NCBI GenBank assembly: GCA_025403435.1 | Contig: CM046343.1 | Coordinates: 25,451,126 to 25,515,125, forward strand | Length of the DNA stretch: 64,000 bases | Source: Artocarpus heterophyllus | Lineage: Eukaryota; Streptophyta; Magnoliopsida; Rosales; Moraceae | Direction of reading: 5' to 3' | Shown: one piece after another, positions 34,543 to 46,201 of the stretch | How positions within the stretch are numbered: position 1 is the stretch's first letter | Layout: the number at the start of each line of letters is the position of its first letter | Translations under genes and position numbers: made by a program | Notes under the pieces: model-generated | The model's database searches: none | Seen by the model: only the letters and a program-made list of their open reading frames with translations | Told to the model about the DNA's origin: nothing

Positions 34543-36399
34543 TCCACAGGAAAAGAAAGTACTTGTATCGATAAATGCCACTTTTCTCGAGAATGATTAT
34601 ATGACAAACTATAAACCTCGTAGCAAAGTTGTACTTGAAGAGTTACTTTCTGATCAGATTAGACCGCAATCGACAACTGTTGTTGAAGGACAAAATGAGG
34701 AGACCACATCTCCCTATCAGAAATTCATACCACCTCGACGTAGTGGGAGGGTTGTGAGACCACCTGCTCGCTACAGGGAACTTGGAGAAGCAAATGTTGC
34801 TATCTCTGATAATGGTGAAGATGATCCATTGACATATCGTGATGCAATGGAAGTTTCTGAGAAGGAAAAATGGCTGGAGGCTATGAACCTTGAAATGGAG
34901 TCCATGTACTCCAATTCAGTCTGGGATCTTGTAGACCTACCTGAAGGGATAAAACCCATAGGGTGCAAATGGATTTACAAGAAGAAAAGAGGAGTGGATG
35001 CGAAAGTTGAGACTTTCAAAGCTAGGCTTGTGGCAAAGGGTTATACCCAAAAGGAGGGAGTTGACCATGAAGAAATTTTCTCGCCTGTAGCTATGCTTAA
35101 ATCCATTCGGATTCTTTTATCCATTGTTGTTTGTCTTGATTATGAATATGACAAATGGATGTCAAGACTGCCTTTTTGAATGGCTATCTTGAGGAAAGCA
35201 TCTATATGGTGCAACCAGAAGGGTTTGTAGTCAAAGGTCAAGAGCAAAAGGTTTGCAAGTTGCAGAGGTCCATCTATGGACTCAAGCAAGCTTCAAGATC
35301 TTGGAACTTGAGATTTGATGAAGCGATCAAATCTTATAGTTTCGATCAAAATATTGACGAACCTTGTGTTTACAAGTACATCAAAGATAAGAAGGTGGTC
35401 TTCTTGGTTCTTTATGTAGATGATATCCTACTCATTGAGAATGATGTAGGCGTATTATCTGATGTAAAGAAATAGCTCGCCAACAATTTCCAAATGAAAG
35501 ATTTAGGAGAAGCAAGTTATGTTCTTGGAATCCAACTCATAAGAGATCGCAAGAACAAATTGTTGACGCTGTCTAAGGCATCGTATATCGATAAAGTGCT
35601 TATCAGATTTTTGATGCAAAACTCCAAGAAAGGTAATTTGCCTACATGTCATGGAGTTTATCTTTCAAAAGAGCATTGTCCTAAGACACCTCAAGAGGAA
35701 GAAAATATGAGATGGGTACCCTATGTATCTGCAGTAGGAAGTCTAATGTATACCATGTTGTGTACAAGACCTGACATTTGCTATGCAGTGGGTATAGTCA
35801 GTCGGTATCAATCCAACCCAGGATTAGATCATTGGGTGGCGGTTAAACATATTCTCAAGTATCTTAGGAGAACGGGAAACTATATGCTAGTATATTCTAG
35901 TGAGAATTTGATTCCCATTGGATACACTGATTCTGATTTTCAATCAGACAAAGACACAAGTAAATCTACATCTGGATCAGTGTTTACTTTTGGTGGTGGG
36001 GCCATAGTTTGGAGAAGCATCAAACAATCTTGTATTGCTGATTCAACTATGGAAGCAGAATATGTGGCTGCTTGTGAAGCAGCTAAAGAAGCTGTTTAGC
36101 TCTGTAAGTTCTTAAATGATTTGGAAGTAGTTCCAGGCATGGATAAACCACTCACACTGTATTGTGACAATAGTGGTGCAGTGGCAAATTTAAGAGAACC
36201 TAGAAGCCACAAAAGAGGAAAGCATATAGAGAGAAAATATCATTTGATTAGAGAGATAGTGCATCGAGGCGATGTGAAAGTTGTGAAGATAGTGTTGTAA
36301 AACAACCTTGCCGACCCTTTCACCAAGACGTTACCTGCAAAAAGCTTTGAGGGACACTTGGAAGGCTTAGGTCTTAGAGACATGTCTCACCTGATTTAG
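34502..36399 (+). pseudogene. Copia reverse transcriptase and RNase H region, frameshift and three nonsense codons
   Basis: Frame 2 covers 34502-35179 and holds the linker plus the RT start ([24 protein letters not shown]). Near 35150 the text shifts to frame 1 at [10 protein letters not shown]. The RT active site YVDD is at 35413-35424. A TAG interrupts at 35473-35475, then MKDLGEASYVLGIQ continues in the same frame. RNase H follows (GYTDSDFQSDKDTSKSTSG, MEAEYVAACEA), broken by TAG at 36097-36099 and TAA at 36298-36300. The normal terminal stop is at 36397-36399. All domains are present but none can be made as a full polyprotein. Confidence 0.88.
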
Positions 36400-36413
36400 G
36401 GCAAGTGGGAGAT
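36399..36413 (+). promoter_or_regulatory. Polypurine tract of the first Copia element
   Basis: GGGCAAGTGGGAGAT abuts the 3' LTR. This is the usual plant Copia plus-strand primer, and here it overlaps the last base of the pol stop codon. Confidence 0.85.
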
Positions 36414-37786
36414 TGTTGAGTTTGGTGCCCTAAAAGCTGTGACATTGTACATATTATTAATAAATAAATAAAGTGACATTTATTATTGTTTTGGTTGATT
36501 ATATGTATTATGAATACATTTATAAACATCAAGAAAATTTCATGATTATTTATGTAACTATAAATTCAGCATATAAGTGTTATTTGCTTAGGGATAAAAT
36601 TTATAGATAATAATTCAAAAAGTTCGTAATAATTAATTAAAGTTTGAGATATTTAATTAAAAATTACAAGTACGGTCCAATCTCATCTAAAATGAAATAG
36701 TCATTATCCGGACCATTAATGTAGAGACATTGGATTGGAGGTACTTTATATAATGAGATTATATAGGACTGGACCAGATAAATTATGAATCTCTAATAAT
36801 CATCCGTTACAAATAGAGTATTCAAATTTATTACTATGATGATCATATATTTGACAGTCTTAATCCTAAGTATTTATTAGACTCCTATTTATGACATTAT
36901 GCTTTTTGACTTGCATGGTAAGATTTGTCTAAGCATAGATTATTACTTAACATCTTGGAAACATAAAGTAATAAATGGCGAGGAATAATATTATACAGAT
37001 ATGGAATCCATTCGTTCTCTATAGAAGTTAGAAAAATAGTTCTCTTGAGTGATAATTCAAGGTTTGAACAGTAAAGCGCTTGTTCATAATAAGATTATGA
37101 ATTAATTGTTCATTAGAGAATTATTGGAACTCAAGGATAAAGATGTAATAAGAGAAGTGCACGGAAATTGAACATAGCTCTTATTATGAACTATTTATGA
37201 AGGACTGACTTATATGTAATGATTATATCAATGGACTACTCATTAATTTTCTTTGAGTAATTTTACTATAATCTCAAGAGTTCAGTTTGAGGTTTTTAGT
37301 GGAGTAACACTGAAACTAATAAATTTGACACATTAATTAAAGAGTTTGATTAAATGTCAAATTTATTGAAGCTTGGGTTATAGGTCCATAGGTCCCCAAT
37401 ACCACGTCTGTAACACTATAATGAATTTATACATAGAATAAATTATACATTTTTAGTTTAGAATTATTGAATTCTGAATTAATTATTTCACACTTGAATT
37501 ATTAATGTGACACAGAAAAATGTTCTCTGTTACATATAATGTAATGTGATAAATGTTGTCATATTTAACTAAGCATTAGTTGATTAATTAATTGATTATT
37601 TTTAAAATCTATTCTTAAATAAATGTGATTTATTTTTGAATTTAAATTTAGATATATATATATATATATATATATGGTTTTGAACCAAATCTTTTTATAT
37701 ATATAAGATTTATAATATATTAATATATATATTAATATAATATATAAAAAAAAGGAAGAAGGAAACGTGAAAGTTTCACGTTTCCC

Positions 37787-37829
<43 letters not shown>

Positions 37830-37901
37830 GAATCACACTGATTCGGTCCAATAAAATAAAATAAAAGTAAAAAGTAAACTTCCTTTTACTTTCACGTTTT
37901 A

Positions 37902-37942
<41 letters not shown>

Positions 37943-38417
37943 AATCACGTAGTGATTCAGGAAAAGAAGAAAAAGGGAAAGAAAAAAAAACAATTAAAAA
38001 ATTACTAATGGCTCAGATATAAAAAGGAGAGATAACAGTTATCTCAGAATTATTATTCACATAATTTTTCAAAATACTTAGAGAGAAAAACTGAGAGTTT
38101 TTCTCTAAAAAAAAAAAAGGGCTCTGCTATCTCATGTGGTGAGTACATAGCAGATTCAGAAAAGTGTGAGAAAAATTCATTCTTGCAGTTTGACGCCCAC
38201 TCGTCTTTCCATTGGTGTGGAGGCCTGGATTAGAAGATCGTGATGTCAAAGAAGAAAGCTAGGATACCCTAATAGTCTTCAAAAAGGTTTGTAAAATTAC
38301 CTAAAGCTTTCTATAATTAAAATTATATATCTATTCCCGATGAACAAAGTTTTCAGAAAATTTTTGTTTGTCAACGATCCGTTCATTCCGATGCGTTTTC
38401 ATATTTTAATTCCAACA
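36414..38417 (+). repeat. 3' LTR of the first Copia element
   Basis: This is 2004 bp, collinear with 28866-30873. It keeps the same series of palindromes (first at 37762-37784) between (AT)n tracts of different lengths. Confidence 0.95.
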
Positions 38418-39519
38418 GAAACACGGATACTGAATGACTAGAAAAGACTAATTACGTATAAAGACACGCGTAAATAGAGTACACGCCTAAAGAAAGGTAG
38501 GTAAAATTCAATCATTTGAAACACATAAATAGGGGTAGAATCGAATCATTTGAAATTCTTTTGCTGACTTGAGAATTAATAAGAAAAATTACTTGCCTAC
38601 TTTGATTTATATGGCACCAGTACATAAATTAAGTTAGGATTTTTTTTTTGGATACTGAGAACTTAAATCAGGTTTAATAAGAGAAAAGGTATTCTTCATC
38701 TTTAATGCAATGTTTGGTGAGAGGGAGAGAGAATGGAATAGACATAGAAAAAATAAAGGATAAAAAATAAGAATGATTGAAAGAAAAATAGGTTCATATA
38801 ATACACTATTCATGAAATTCTCATAAACAGAGACTCATAAACACAAACAAAAAAGATTAATATAAAAAGAGATATCATATAATATAATAATTTGTTTTTT
38901 AGCAAATATAATAATTAGTTAGTTAACAACTACATTAACGTTGTATATGATATTAAAATAATAATCAGATACCTATCTTATTCGCAAAAAATTTACTGCT
39001 CTCCAAGTCAACGTTCCATCCAAGTGATGCGACAACCAACATAAGGGAATTCAGATTCCATACGTTGACTAACAGCCCGTTCCTGATAGATGCAATATGC
39101 CTTTACTTTAAAGCTAAAGAACATTCGAAAGTGTAAACAACATATATAGCCTTTTAAATTGCTATGGATAGCATTTAGTCCGTTGTACATTATGTAGGTC
39201 TTGGTTTTCATCGATTAAACAAAAGGAACAGTGTTAAACATACATCGTACGTAATATCGCATTAGGTAGGGTTTTTAGTCCTATACTTTACTACAATCCG
39301 TTAAATGCCTCCTCGTACCACGGTCTTAAGTTTGCAAGAATCGTAATCATAACAACGGATTGCAATAAGTAGTTTCATTAATAAAATTTGGAATTACGTG
39401 TCATGATCGTTGCATATATATATTCGTATATATGCCAATGGTTTAACACAATAAGTTGTAATTAATATTGTAGTCATGTTAAGTTCTAAGATGTAAGAAA
39501 TAAATATGCATGTCTATTA

Positions 39520-39658
39520 GGGTGTTTGGTACAGTGGTTAGAATTATTGGTTAAAATTGTAAACACTGTAACATGTGAGAGTTTTATATTATAAAATATG
39601 AAAGCTTTATATTATTCCTAACTGAAAAGTTTGTTAAAATCAACTAATGCCAAAGAAG
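39520..39658 (+). mobile_element. Dispersed MITE family M1, copy
   Basis: It begins GGGTGTTTGGTACAGTGGTT and ends near TGCCAAAGAA. Inside are TAAACACTGTAACATGTGAG and CTAACTGAAAAGTTTGTT. The interior T-run segment is shorter than in other copies. Confidence 0.75.
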
Positions 39659-39748
39659 CAATATATCAATATCATTGAACATGATCGTAAATGACTCCTT
39701 TAATGCAACATAATGCAAATACTTTCATTAACTATGGCGGGAGGATTA

Positions 39749-40290
39749 AGGGTCCGTTTGGTAAATGGGTTCGAATTAGTGATTTAATTTGAGTTAGTGT
39801 GATTTGAATTAGGATTTAAGTTAGTAATTTTAATTGTTATTCGAATTGACGTTAGGATGTACATTTAAGTTTTAATCTCAGTATGGAATAAAATTAAAAT
39901 TTATGTTTGGAGAGGTAGTGAAGATAATTTTTGATTTATTAATAAATCTAATAAAATCTTAATGTTAATGATCTTAAAAAATATGCAATATGGTTCTTGA
40001 TTTATTATTCTCTTCATTAGGAACATAGTGAAAAAAGAATCATCTCAATTGGATATCAAATGAAGAAGTTATGATTTTTTTTCTCAAATATAGGAGAGAA
40101 TTTTAGTTTTTACTGCAGCAAAGATATCCGAGTATCAAAAGTTTAATGGAGGATGAGAATTCTAAAAACTTAGATTCTTGATACTCAAATTATTTAGATT
40201 TTGGGTGAAATAAACATGTATCTAAAAGATTCTTGATATTCAAATTTGAGTCTATTAAGTTCAAAAAATGCTTGAACCAAACATGCCCTA
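39749..40290. mobile_element. MITE-like element, about 540 bp
   Basis: The left end AGGGTCCGTTTGGTAAATGG and the reverse complement of the right end (TAGGGCATGTTTGGTTCAAG) are similar GTTTGG termini. The interior is AT-rich, without coding capacity. No unambiguous 8 bp target duplication was found. Confidence 0.45.
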
Positions 40291-40301
40291 AATGATTAAG
40301 A

Positions 40302-40463
40302 GAGTGTTTGGTTAAAGGCGGTTCACACCACAAACTCAGTTTTGAATGGTGTAAAGCTGTTATATGCTATAGTAAAGAGAAAAAAAAATTATTACAGTAT
40401 AAAGCTCTCATATGTTATAGCAAAAATAATTCCCACTAATGATTCTTAACATTAGCCAAACAC
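40302..40463 (-). mobile_element. Dispersed MITE family M1, inverted copy
   Basis: It begins GAGTGTTTGGTTAAAGGCGG and ends AGCCAAACACC, with TGGTGTAAAGCTGTTATATG and CAGTATAAAGCTCTCATATG inside. This is the reverse-complement order of M1, as at 25600-25760. Confidence 0.75.
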
Positions 40464-41210
40464 CACATAAAAATCCCTGGAGCTTGCAATTTGAAGCCAT
40501 GTTTCCCTCCATATTATCTTAAAAGCAGGATGTCAGGTAAGCGTCATTTCTCGAGCTGCAATAAGGTGGTCCCACCATATTAGTAAGTTGCATAACTTCC
40601 TATGGACCAAAACAAGAAGAATATTAGTCCACCGACGCTTTATTTTATGCCAAAAATTGGCCATTATTGTCAGCACAGGTAAAGGGACTAAGAAAAGGCT
40701 TCCACAAGAAGCCAGATGTAGTCCCTTGAGCTTTTATTTAGTAAGATAAAAAAAAGTTCCATGTTTGAGATTCATGAAAAGGCTTCTACTTTCCATTAAA
40801 GATCAAAACCAAAAAGGCTTCGACTAGACTGGTCCATAACTGAAACTTCGCTACAGAGATGGAAGGTATGACCTATCGTTATTTCTTTATATTTTGATAT
40901 TTGTCAGATATATCATGTTCACAGAATGTATTGTTTGCAAAGTCTTTTCCATTATATAACTTAACGTGTTTTCGAACAAGAATCTGTGATACTTTCATTG
41001 AATATATGGTTTTTGCTCTTCAAAAATATAATTTTTGACTCCCTTTAACTGATTGCATTCACGGATGTGTTTGCTTGAGATGTGACCAGAGGCTACAACC
41101 GAGCATTTCAAGTGTATTATATATGCAATAATTATAGATTATGTTAAATTATATAAAAATTATACAACATTAGAATAATACAATATAACGACTATACTGA
41201 TAAAGTTAAA

Positions 41211-41353
41211 TAGTATAAAAATTATACTACATAAAGTTTAGTAGTATAAAAATTATACTGCATAAATGTAAGCAGTATAGAAATTATACTGCATAAATTT
41301 ATGTAGTATAAAATTGGACTATATAAAGTTAAACAGTATAGGAATTATACTGT
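41211..41353. repeat. Minisatellite, 31 bp unit, about five copies
   Basis: Units start at 41211, 41242, 41273, 41304 and 41334 with (T/C)AGTATA. Each contains AGTATAAAAATTATACT or a close variant, itself palindromic, then CATAAA and a short spacer. More degenerate units extend left to about 41140. Confidence 0.85.
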
Positions 41354-42600
41354 GTGGAGGATATGGATAAGTATGAAAGGTTGTAGGATCTCATAAACTA
41401 TATAGAAAAGAATATTTGACAATATGAGAAATATATCGATAGTATAGGAAAAACATCGTTAGTATAAATTTAAACTTTGTAAAAGTAAGTGTGGCCTACA
41501 TAATAACACCTCAAAGGAAGGAAAATTGCCTTATCTCTCCACGGTAGAACCGGTTGTAATATGTGGTTTTAGAGCAAAATTTTTATGACATTCAAATCTT
41601 TAGTGATTTGTCTTAATGAGACTAAGTGTATGGTTGAAAATTAAACACATTTATGTTTGCCAAAGTGACACTTTAATGATGAAAAGTGCTCCACCTTTTC
41701 CCCATGAAAACCGATTATGATATGTGTGGCAGAACAAGTTTTTTTATTGCAAATAAGTCCCTATGATGAGTCTTTATAAAGTGAAGGACTTAAATGAAAT
41801 AAAAGTTTGTTTCATTTATCAAAAAATCCTCCCACTTTCACTCAAGAAATCCAACCCTCTCCAATGATTTTCTCTCTCAATTGTTAATGATTCTAAGCCT
41901 CCAAATCATGTTTTCAAGTTAAGGCAAGTGGTGTAAAGGAAGATTAAGGTGTTTCAAGGTGAAACTCAAAACTTTACATATTGTGATTTAGGGTTATTGT
42001 GCAAGTTGTGGGAGGATTTTTATAGGAGGTGTTATGAAATGTTGTCAAAGGTTTTGAAGAGCTTTCAAGGGCCAAAAAAGGGAGGATTGTCATCTTGGAA
42101 TTTCTTTGGTAAATTCTTAAATCCTAGCCTTGAAAGTTTGGTTGTTTATGTATGGTTTGTAAATTTTATGGACTATGACATGTAAAAATACATTATGATA
42201 TATTTTGTTTAAGTGTTACAAGGATGATAATGATGATGGATGATTAAAAACTATGGTTTAAGATTAAAAAGAGAAAGTGCGAGAAACCTTGTCATAGACA
42301 CAAAGTTTAAGCAAATTAAGTGTTTGATAAAATAATTTTAAGTTATGCATGAAAAGAAAATGAAATGTCATTTTTGGTTTGGGTGTTATGTTGATGATAA
42401 TGAGAATAAAGGATTGAAAATAAAGGTTTTAAGTATAAATGAAGAAGTTTCTTAAACTTTGCCAAAAATACAAAGTTTAACTAGTTTTTAAAGAATTAAA
42501 TGTTTGAGGCTCTTAGAGGCTGAATTTTCTTTGTGTTCAACATGTGATTTATTGGAACATCAAGTCCGACAACTTTTGCAAAGAAATCCCACTCGAATTC

Positions 42601-42706
42601 CAATCGGAGCAAGCCAACAAATGTTGATGTTGATTCTGCCTTTTCAAGAACATCAATCGGAGCAAGCCAACAAATGTTGATGTCGATTTTGCCTTTTCAA
42701 CAACAT
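42601..42706. repeat. Two-copy 53 bp tandem repeat
   Basis: CAATCGGAGCAAGCCAACAA begins at 42601 and again at 42654, followed by ATGTTGATG and CCTTTTCAA in both. Only a few substitutions separate the copies. Confidence 0.9.
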
Positions 42707-44514
42707 CATTAAGATGAGTGATTTTGAAAAAAAATTAAAACACAAAAGTTGTAGATCTTATCAAAATAGCTGAAAGTTTTAGACGGTTTGCAAAAATTTT
42801 ATATTGATTTCAAATTATGATTTTTACGATATTTTAAGTACAAAATTTTGAAAAAAAGAAAACGTTATGAAATATTTTAAATTAGACCAAGGATATTTTG
42901 TAAGTTTTAATCATTACAAAAAACTGGACGTTTTAGTATAAAGTGGTCATCTTTGGTTCCAGGGGCAAAAATATCAAGATTTTTATGTTTTGGGTCAAAA
43001 GTGTAAAACTGTGTGAAATGAGAATTTTTACTGAGGAATGTTGGGTTCCCACAGTACTATGGATAGTGAGTAACCACAAGTTCCAAGTTTGAAAGGATTG
43101 AAAATTTTTATTAAGAAAGGAAAGAGAAGTACGTTAATGATGAAAACGTTAGGATTTTCGTATTACAAGTCAAAATCGTAAAGCTTTGATGAAATAGATT
43201 TTTATGAAAAGAAACCAATGTTTGGTTCTTCATAACGTTACAAGTAACAAAGAAACATAAGTTTTGTATAAAACAGGTTCTAAAAGTTTTCTAACACCCG
43301 TCAAGAGCAAAACAGTCATTTTTTGTAAAATGGCGAAAACAAAGCCAAAACGATTGATTTCGGAAAATACCACTTAGCGGGAATTTTCTCGTAACCTATA
43401 AGTAACAGAATAGTAAAGAAAAAAAGAGAATTCTTGTGGAGTTATGTGACTTATGAAAAATTCATCAATGATAAAATCGCTATTTTAAAGGAAAACAAAC
43501 CCTACGCCCTCAAAATTAGCGAAACGCCCTTAGATGAAAAATATTCTGTAATATGTTAAGTAACGAAACCGTCAAGTAAGATGAGAATTTTAACTAAAGG
43601 GATATTCAAGATAAGTAAAAGAAAAGTAAGCCAATAAGAAACGAAGTTAAGTAAAAGGAATGAACGGTCAACGTTTAGGTTGCATTATCGATCAAGTAGA
43701 TCGGTAATAAGAAAGTTACCTAATAGTCAGGTGTTGTTTGAACATGACACAAAACCGACTAATTGAAGGAAAATGATAAAATAGGAACGCTAAAATAGGA
43801 ACGCTAGAGTATTATCTAGATAAGTTTTAAACCTTACCTACAACATGAAGAAAATGATTTTCAAATGCTTTTTTTATGTTTTAAGTATGTTTGCATATGT
43901 TATGCATAATATTTTAAAGTTCAAGTTATGATATGCAATATTTTTGCATTTGTTATGTTTAACGTTTAAGTAAGTATTAAGTTACAGTATATGGCATGTT
44001 TAGCATTTGATATGCTCATTAAAGTTTGCAAGAAGATAAATTAAAGATGATAATTAAAGCATCGTACTAGCCTTTTTAATGTGAGGCATACAACTTATGA
44101 CTTCGTTGTTCGATTATAAAAGAAGCATTGTGTTTATGATCTCATGATTGATGATATTGGTACGAACACTTATGCACTCAAAATAAAGGAAGGATAAAAA
44201 CGATGACAGGAAGTTTAAGTAAGTTATGAATGATTATAAGAATTTTATAAAAGGATGATCATAAATGAGAATAAATAGAATCATGCATTATATTCTTGCT
44301 TGCATTCCTTTCCATGAAATGTTTTTGAGAAATGTATACAATTCCTTTTAAGCAATGTTTTATGAGAAACGTTTATAAACAACGTTTTATGAGAAGGGTT
44401 TTTAAGAGAAAAGTTTTATAATGAATGTTTTAATTTTTTGTGAGATTATGTTTAAACTTACTAAACGTAAGCTCATTATAAGTTCATTAATGCCATACAT
44501 AGTCCTATGGGAGA

Positions 44515-44644
44515 CCAATAAGACTTGTAGAAGAGCTTGGTGTTGCGGTGGATAGATGCAAAGATTGGATAATGGACTACCAATAAGACTTGTAGAAGAG
44601 CTTAGTGTTACGGTGGATAAATGCAAAGATTGGATATAGATACT
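44515..44644. repeat. Two-copy 65 bp tandem repeat
   Basis: CCAATAAGACTTGTAGAAGA begins at 44515 and 44580, each followed by GCTT(G/A)GTGTT and ATGCAAAGATTGGAT. Confidence 0.9.
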
Positions 44645-44945
44645 ACTATAGTAGTTTTTCACTGCATAAAGCAAAATTTTTCCGCTATTTTCAAAAAGAA
44701 GTTTGAAAAGTTTTACAAAAGTAAATGTTTTCTTAATAAGTTTTAAGAAATGTTTTGAATGATTTTTTTAAGGTATGTCTCCATTGCTCTTACAACTAAA
44801 TTCGCAACGATTTCACAAATGTTTTTTAAGTATGTTTTGAGAAAAAAAATTTACCCAGTATTTTTCTTACAGTAAGTAAGAAATAAATTAAGAAATGATA
44901 TTTAAGCAAGTTAAGTGACGGTCAGAAAAGGTAAGACGTTACACT

Positions 44946-45326
44946 TACCACTGGAAGGTGGTACATTCTTTTTGAAAGATGACATCATAAAGTGTATGGA
45001 ACATGGGCTGATTGCTAGTGTCAAGTCTATAAATATAAGGGAAACCTAATGTATATACGACACATGCTGAAGAAGAACGTGCTTTTGCACAATATATGGC
45101 CATAGAGCAAGGCGCATCGCAACCGATCCAACAATTGCCTCTGCCCCTACCAAATGACCTAATAGTGTAGGTCCATATGATTTAAACTTTGAATCAGTTA
45201 TAGAAGGCATTTTCACAAGTGGTAGCGGCTCCGACTACAACAACAATGTCTTCAGAAATAAAACTACACTTCCAAAGTATCATTTGTGTGTCTGCCGGAG
45301 AATTTGGTTTTATAATAAAATTGTGA
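44946..45326. other. Interval between the old LTR-like sequence and the second Copia element
   Basis: One plus-strand frame at about 45060-45170 reads AEEERAFAQYMAIEQG with protein-like composition before a stop. It is too short to assign. Nothing else is supported. Confidence 0.3.
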
Positions 45327-45773
45327 TGAAAACCATCATCACCCAAGATCGTTCATGTCAAATCATCAAGAATATTAATAAGATGCGGAAGCTAACCTGA
45401 ATCCATAGATTGAATGTGATTCTTGAGTCTTTTGGTTGAGGATCTTCGAAGTTTGGTACGTAAATTCTCCCTATCAGAATGCTCTGTAATCTCTTTGTAG
45501 ATGGGTAACAGAAAAATAATGTACGTACTGACTTGGGGACCACAACCCCTTTATATAATTGCTAAACCCTAATAATTATCCTTAATTACCAATTTAGCCC
45601 ATCATAAAATTAGTAATTATAATTTTGGTCTCTACACATAGGAGGCCTACACTTAATGATGCATTAAAAGCCCAAAAACCCAAATTGATCACTTTTAATT
45701 GGGCAACTTTATTGATAGCCTTTAATTCACATTTATTTAATATATTGGCCCATAATTGGATTTTGATCCAACA
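45327..45773 (-). repeat. 3' LTR of the second Copia element (left edge tentative)
   Basis: On the minus strand it starts TGTTGGATCAAAATCC at 45773, right after the polypurine tract. It has a promoter-like TATATAAAGGGG near 45545. The end at 45327 is inferred from a CA dinucleotide and the near-match flanks. Confidence 0.6.
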
Positions 45774-45787
45774 ATCTCCCATTTGGG
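45774..45787 (-). promoter_or_regulatory. Polypurine tract of the second Copia element
   Basis: The minus strand reads CCCAAATGGGAGAT immediately before the 3' LTR TGTTGG. About 410 bp of untranslated sequence separates it from the pol stop at 46202. Confidence 0.8.
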
Positions 45788-46201
45788 CTATATATGAAAC
45801 TTATAAATGTGAATTATACCTTATGAGCTCATAAATTTTGCTATCAAAACCTTATGCACCTCAACAATCTTGTCCATTAACCATATCAATATAGAACCAA
45901 AGCGACCTTCGTTACATATGTCGTAACTAGACCCATCAATGATCACATATACCAATACAACTAATGACAAGATCAAGCATGGATGTGTAGCATGAAAATT
46001 TCATGCAATGTGATCTTAACATGCCTATTTCCAACTGGTCCACCTGAAAACCTTAGTGAGATCAAACCATACCAAAATCAGAGTGTGAATAAACTGAAAA
46101 CTTTATTTCTGCAAAAAATAACCTCAAAATATCCATAAACTGAAATAACTGAAAAATGTTTATATCATAAGAGCATTTAAAATTACAAACTCCCACTAAA
46201 A

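Larger units (their letters stand above)
28866..38417 (+). mobile_element. Structurally complete Ty1/Copia retrotransposon (9.55 kb), coding-dead
   Basis: LTRs at 28866-30873 and 36414-38417 begin TGTTG and end CAACA. The 5 bp GAAAC directly precedes the left LTR (28861-28865) and follows the right one (38418-38422), giving a target-site duplication. A primer site and a polypurine tract are in place. The domain order gag, protease, integrase, reverse transcriptase, RNase H is that of Ty1/Copia. The polyprotein has at least four nonsense codons and four frame changes. The LTRs differ at about 12 of the first 320 positions by eye, near 4 %, so the insertion is old enough for these breaks to have accumulated afterwards. 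Confidence 0.95.
38423..41210. other. Gene-free interval with M1 and other MITEs
   Basis: It holds M1 copies at 39520-39658 and 40302-40463 and a larger MITE-like element at 39749-40290. A 67-codon minus frame at 39008-39211 shows no family motif. Nothing else is supported. Confidence 0.6.
41354..44945. other. Probable old LTR-retrotransposon sequence, no intact coding
   Basis: No gene is supported. The right edge AGACGTTACA (to about 44943) resembles an LTR terminus, and the style (long, AT-rich, internal tandem duplications) is like the LTR at 821-3172, but no matching left terminus was found. A 78-codon plus frame at 41949-42185 has no recognisable motif. Two clear tandem duplications lie inside (42601-42706 and 44515-44644). 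Confidence 0.3.
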
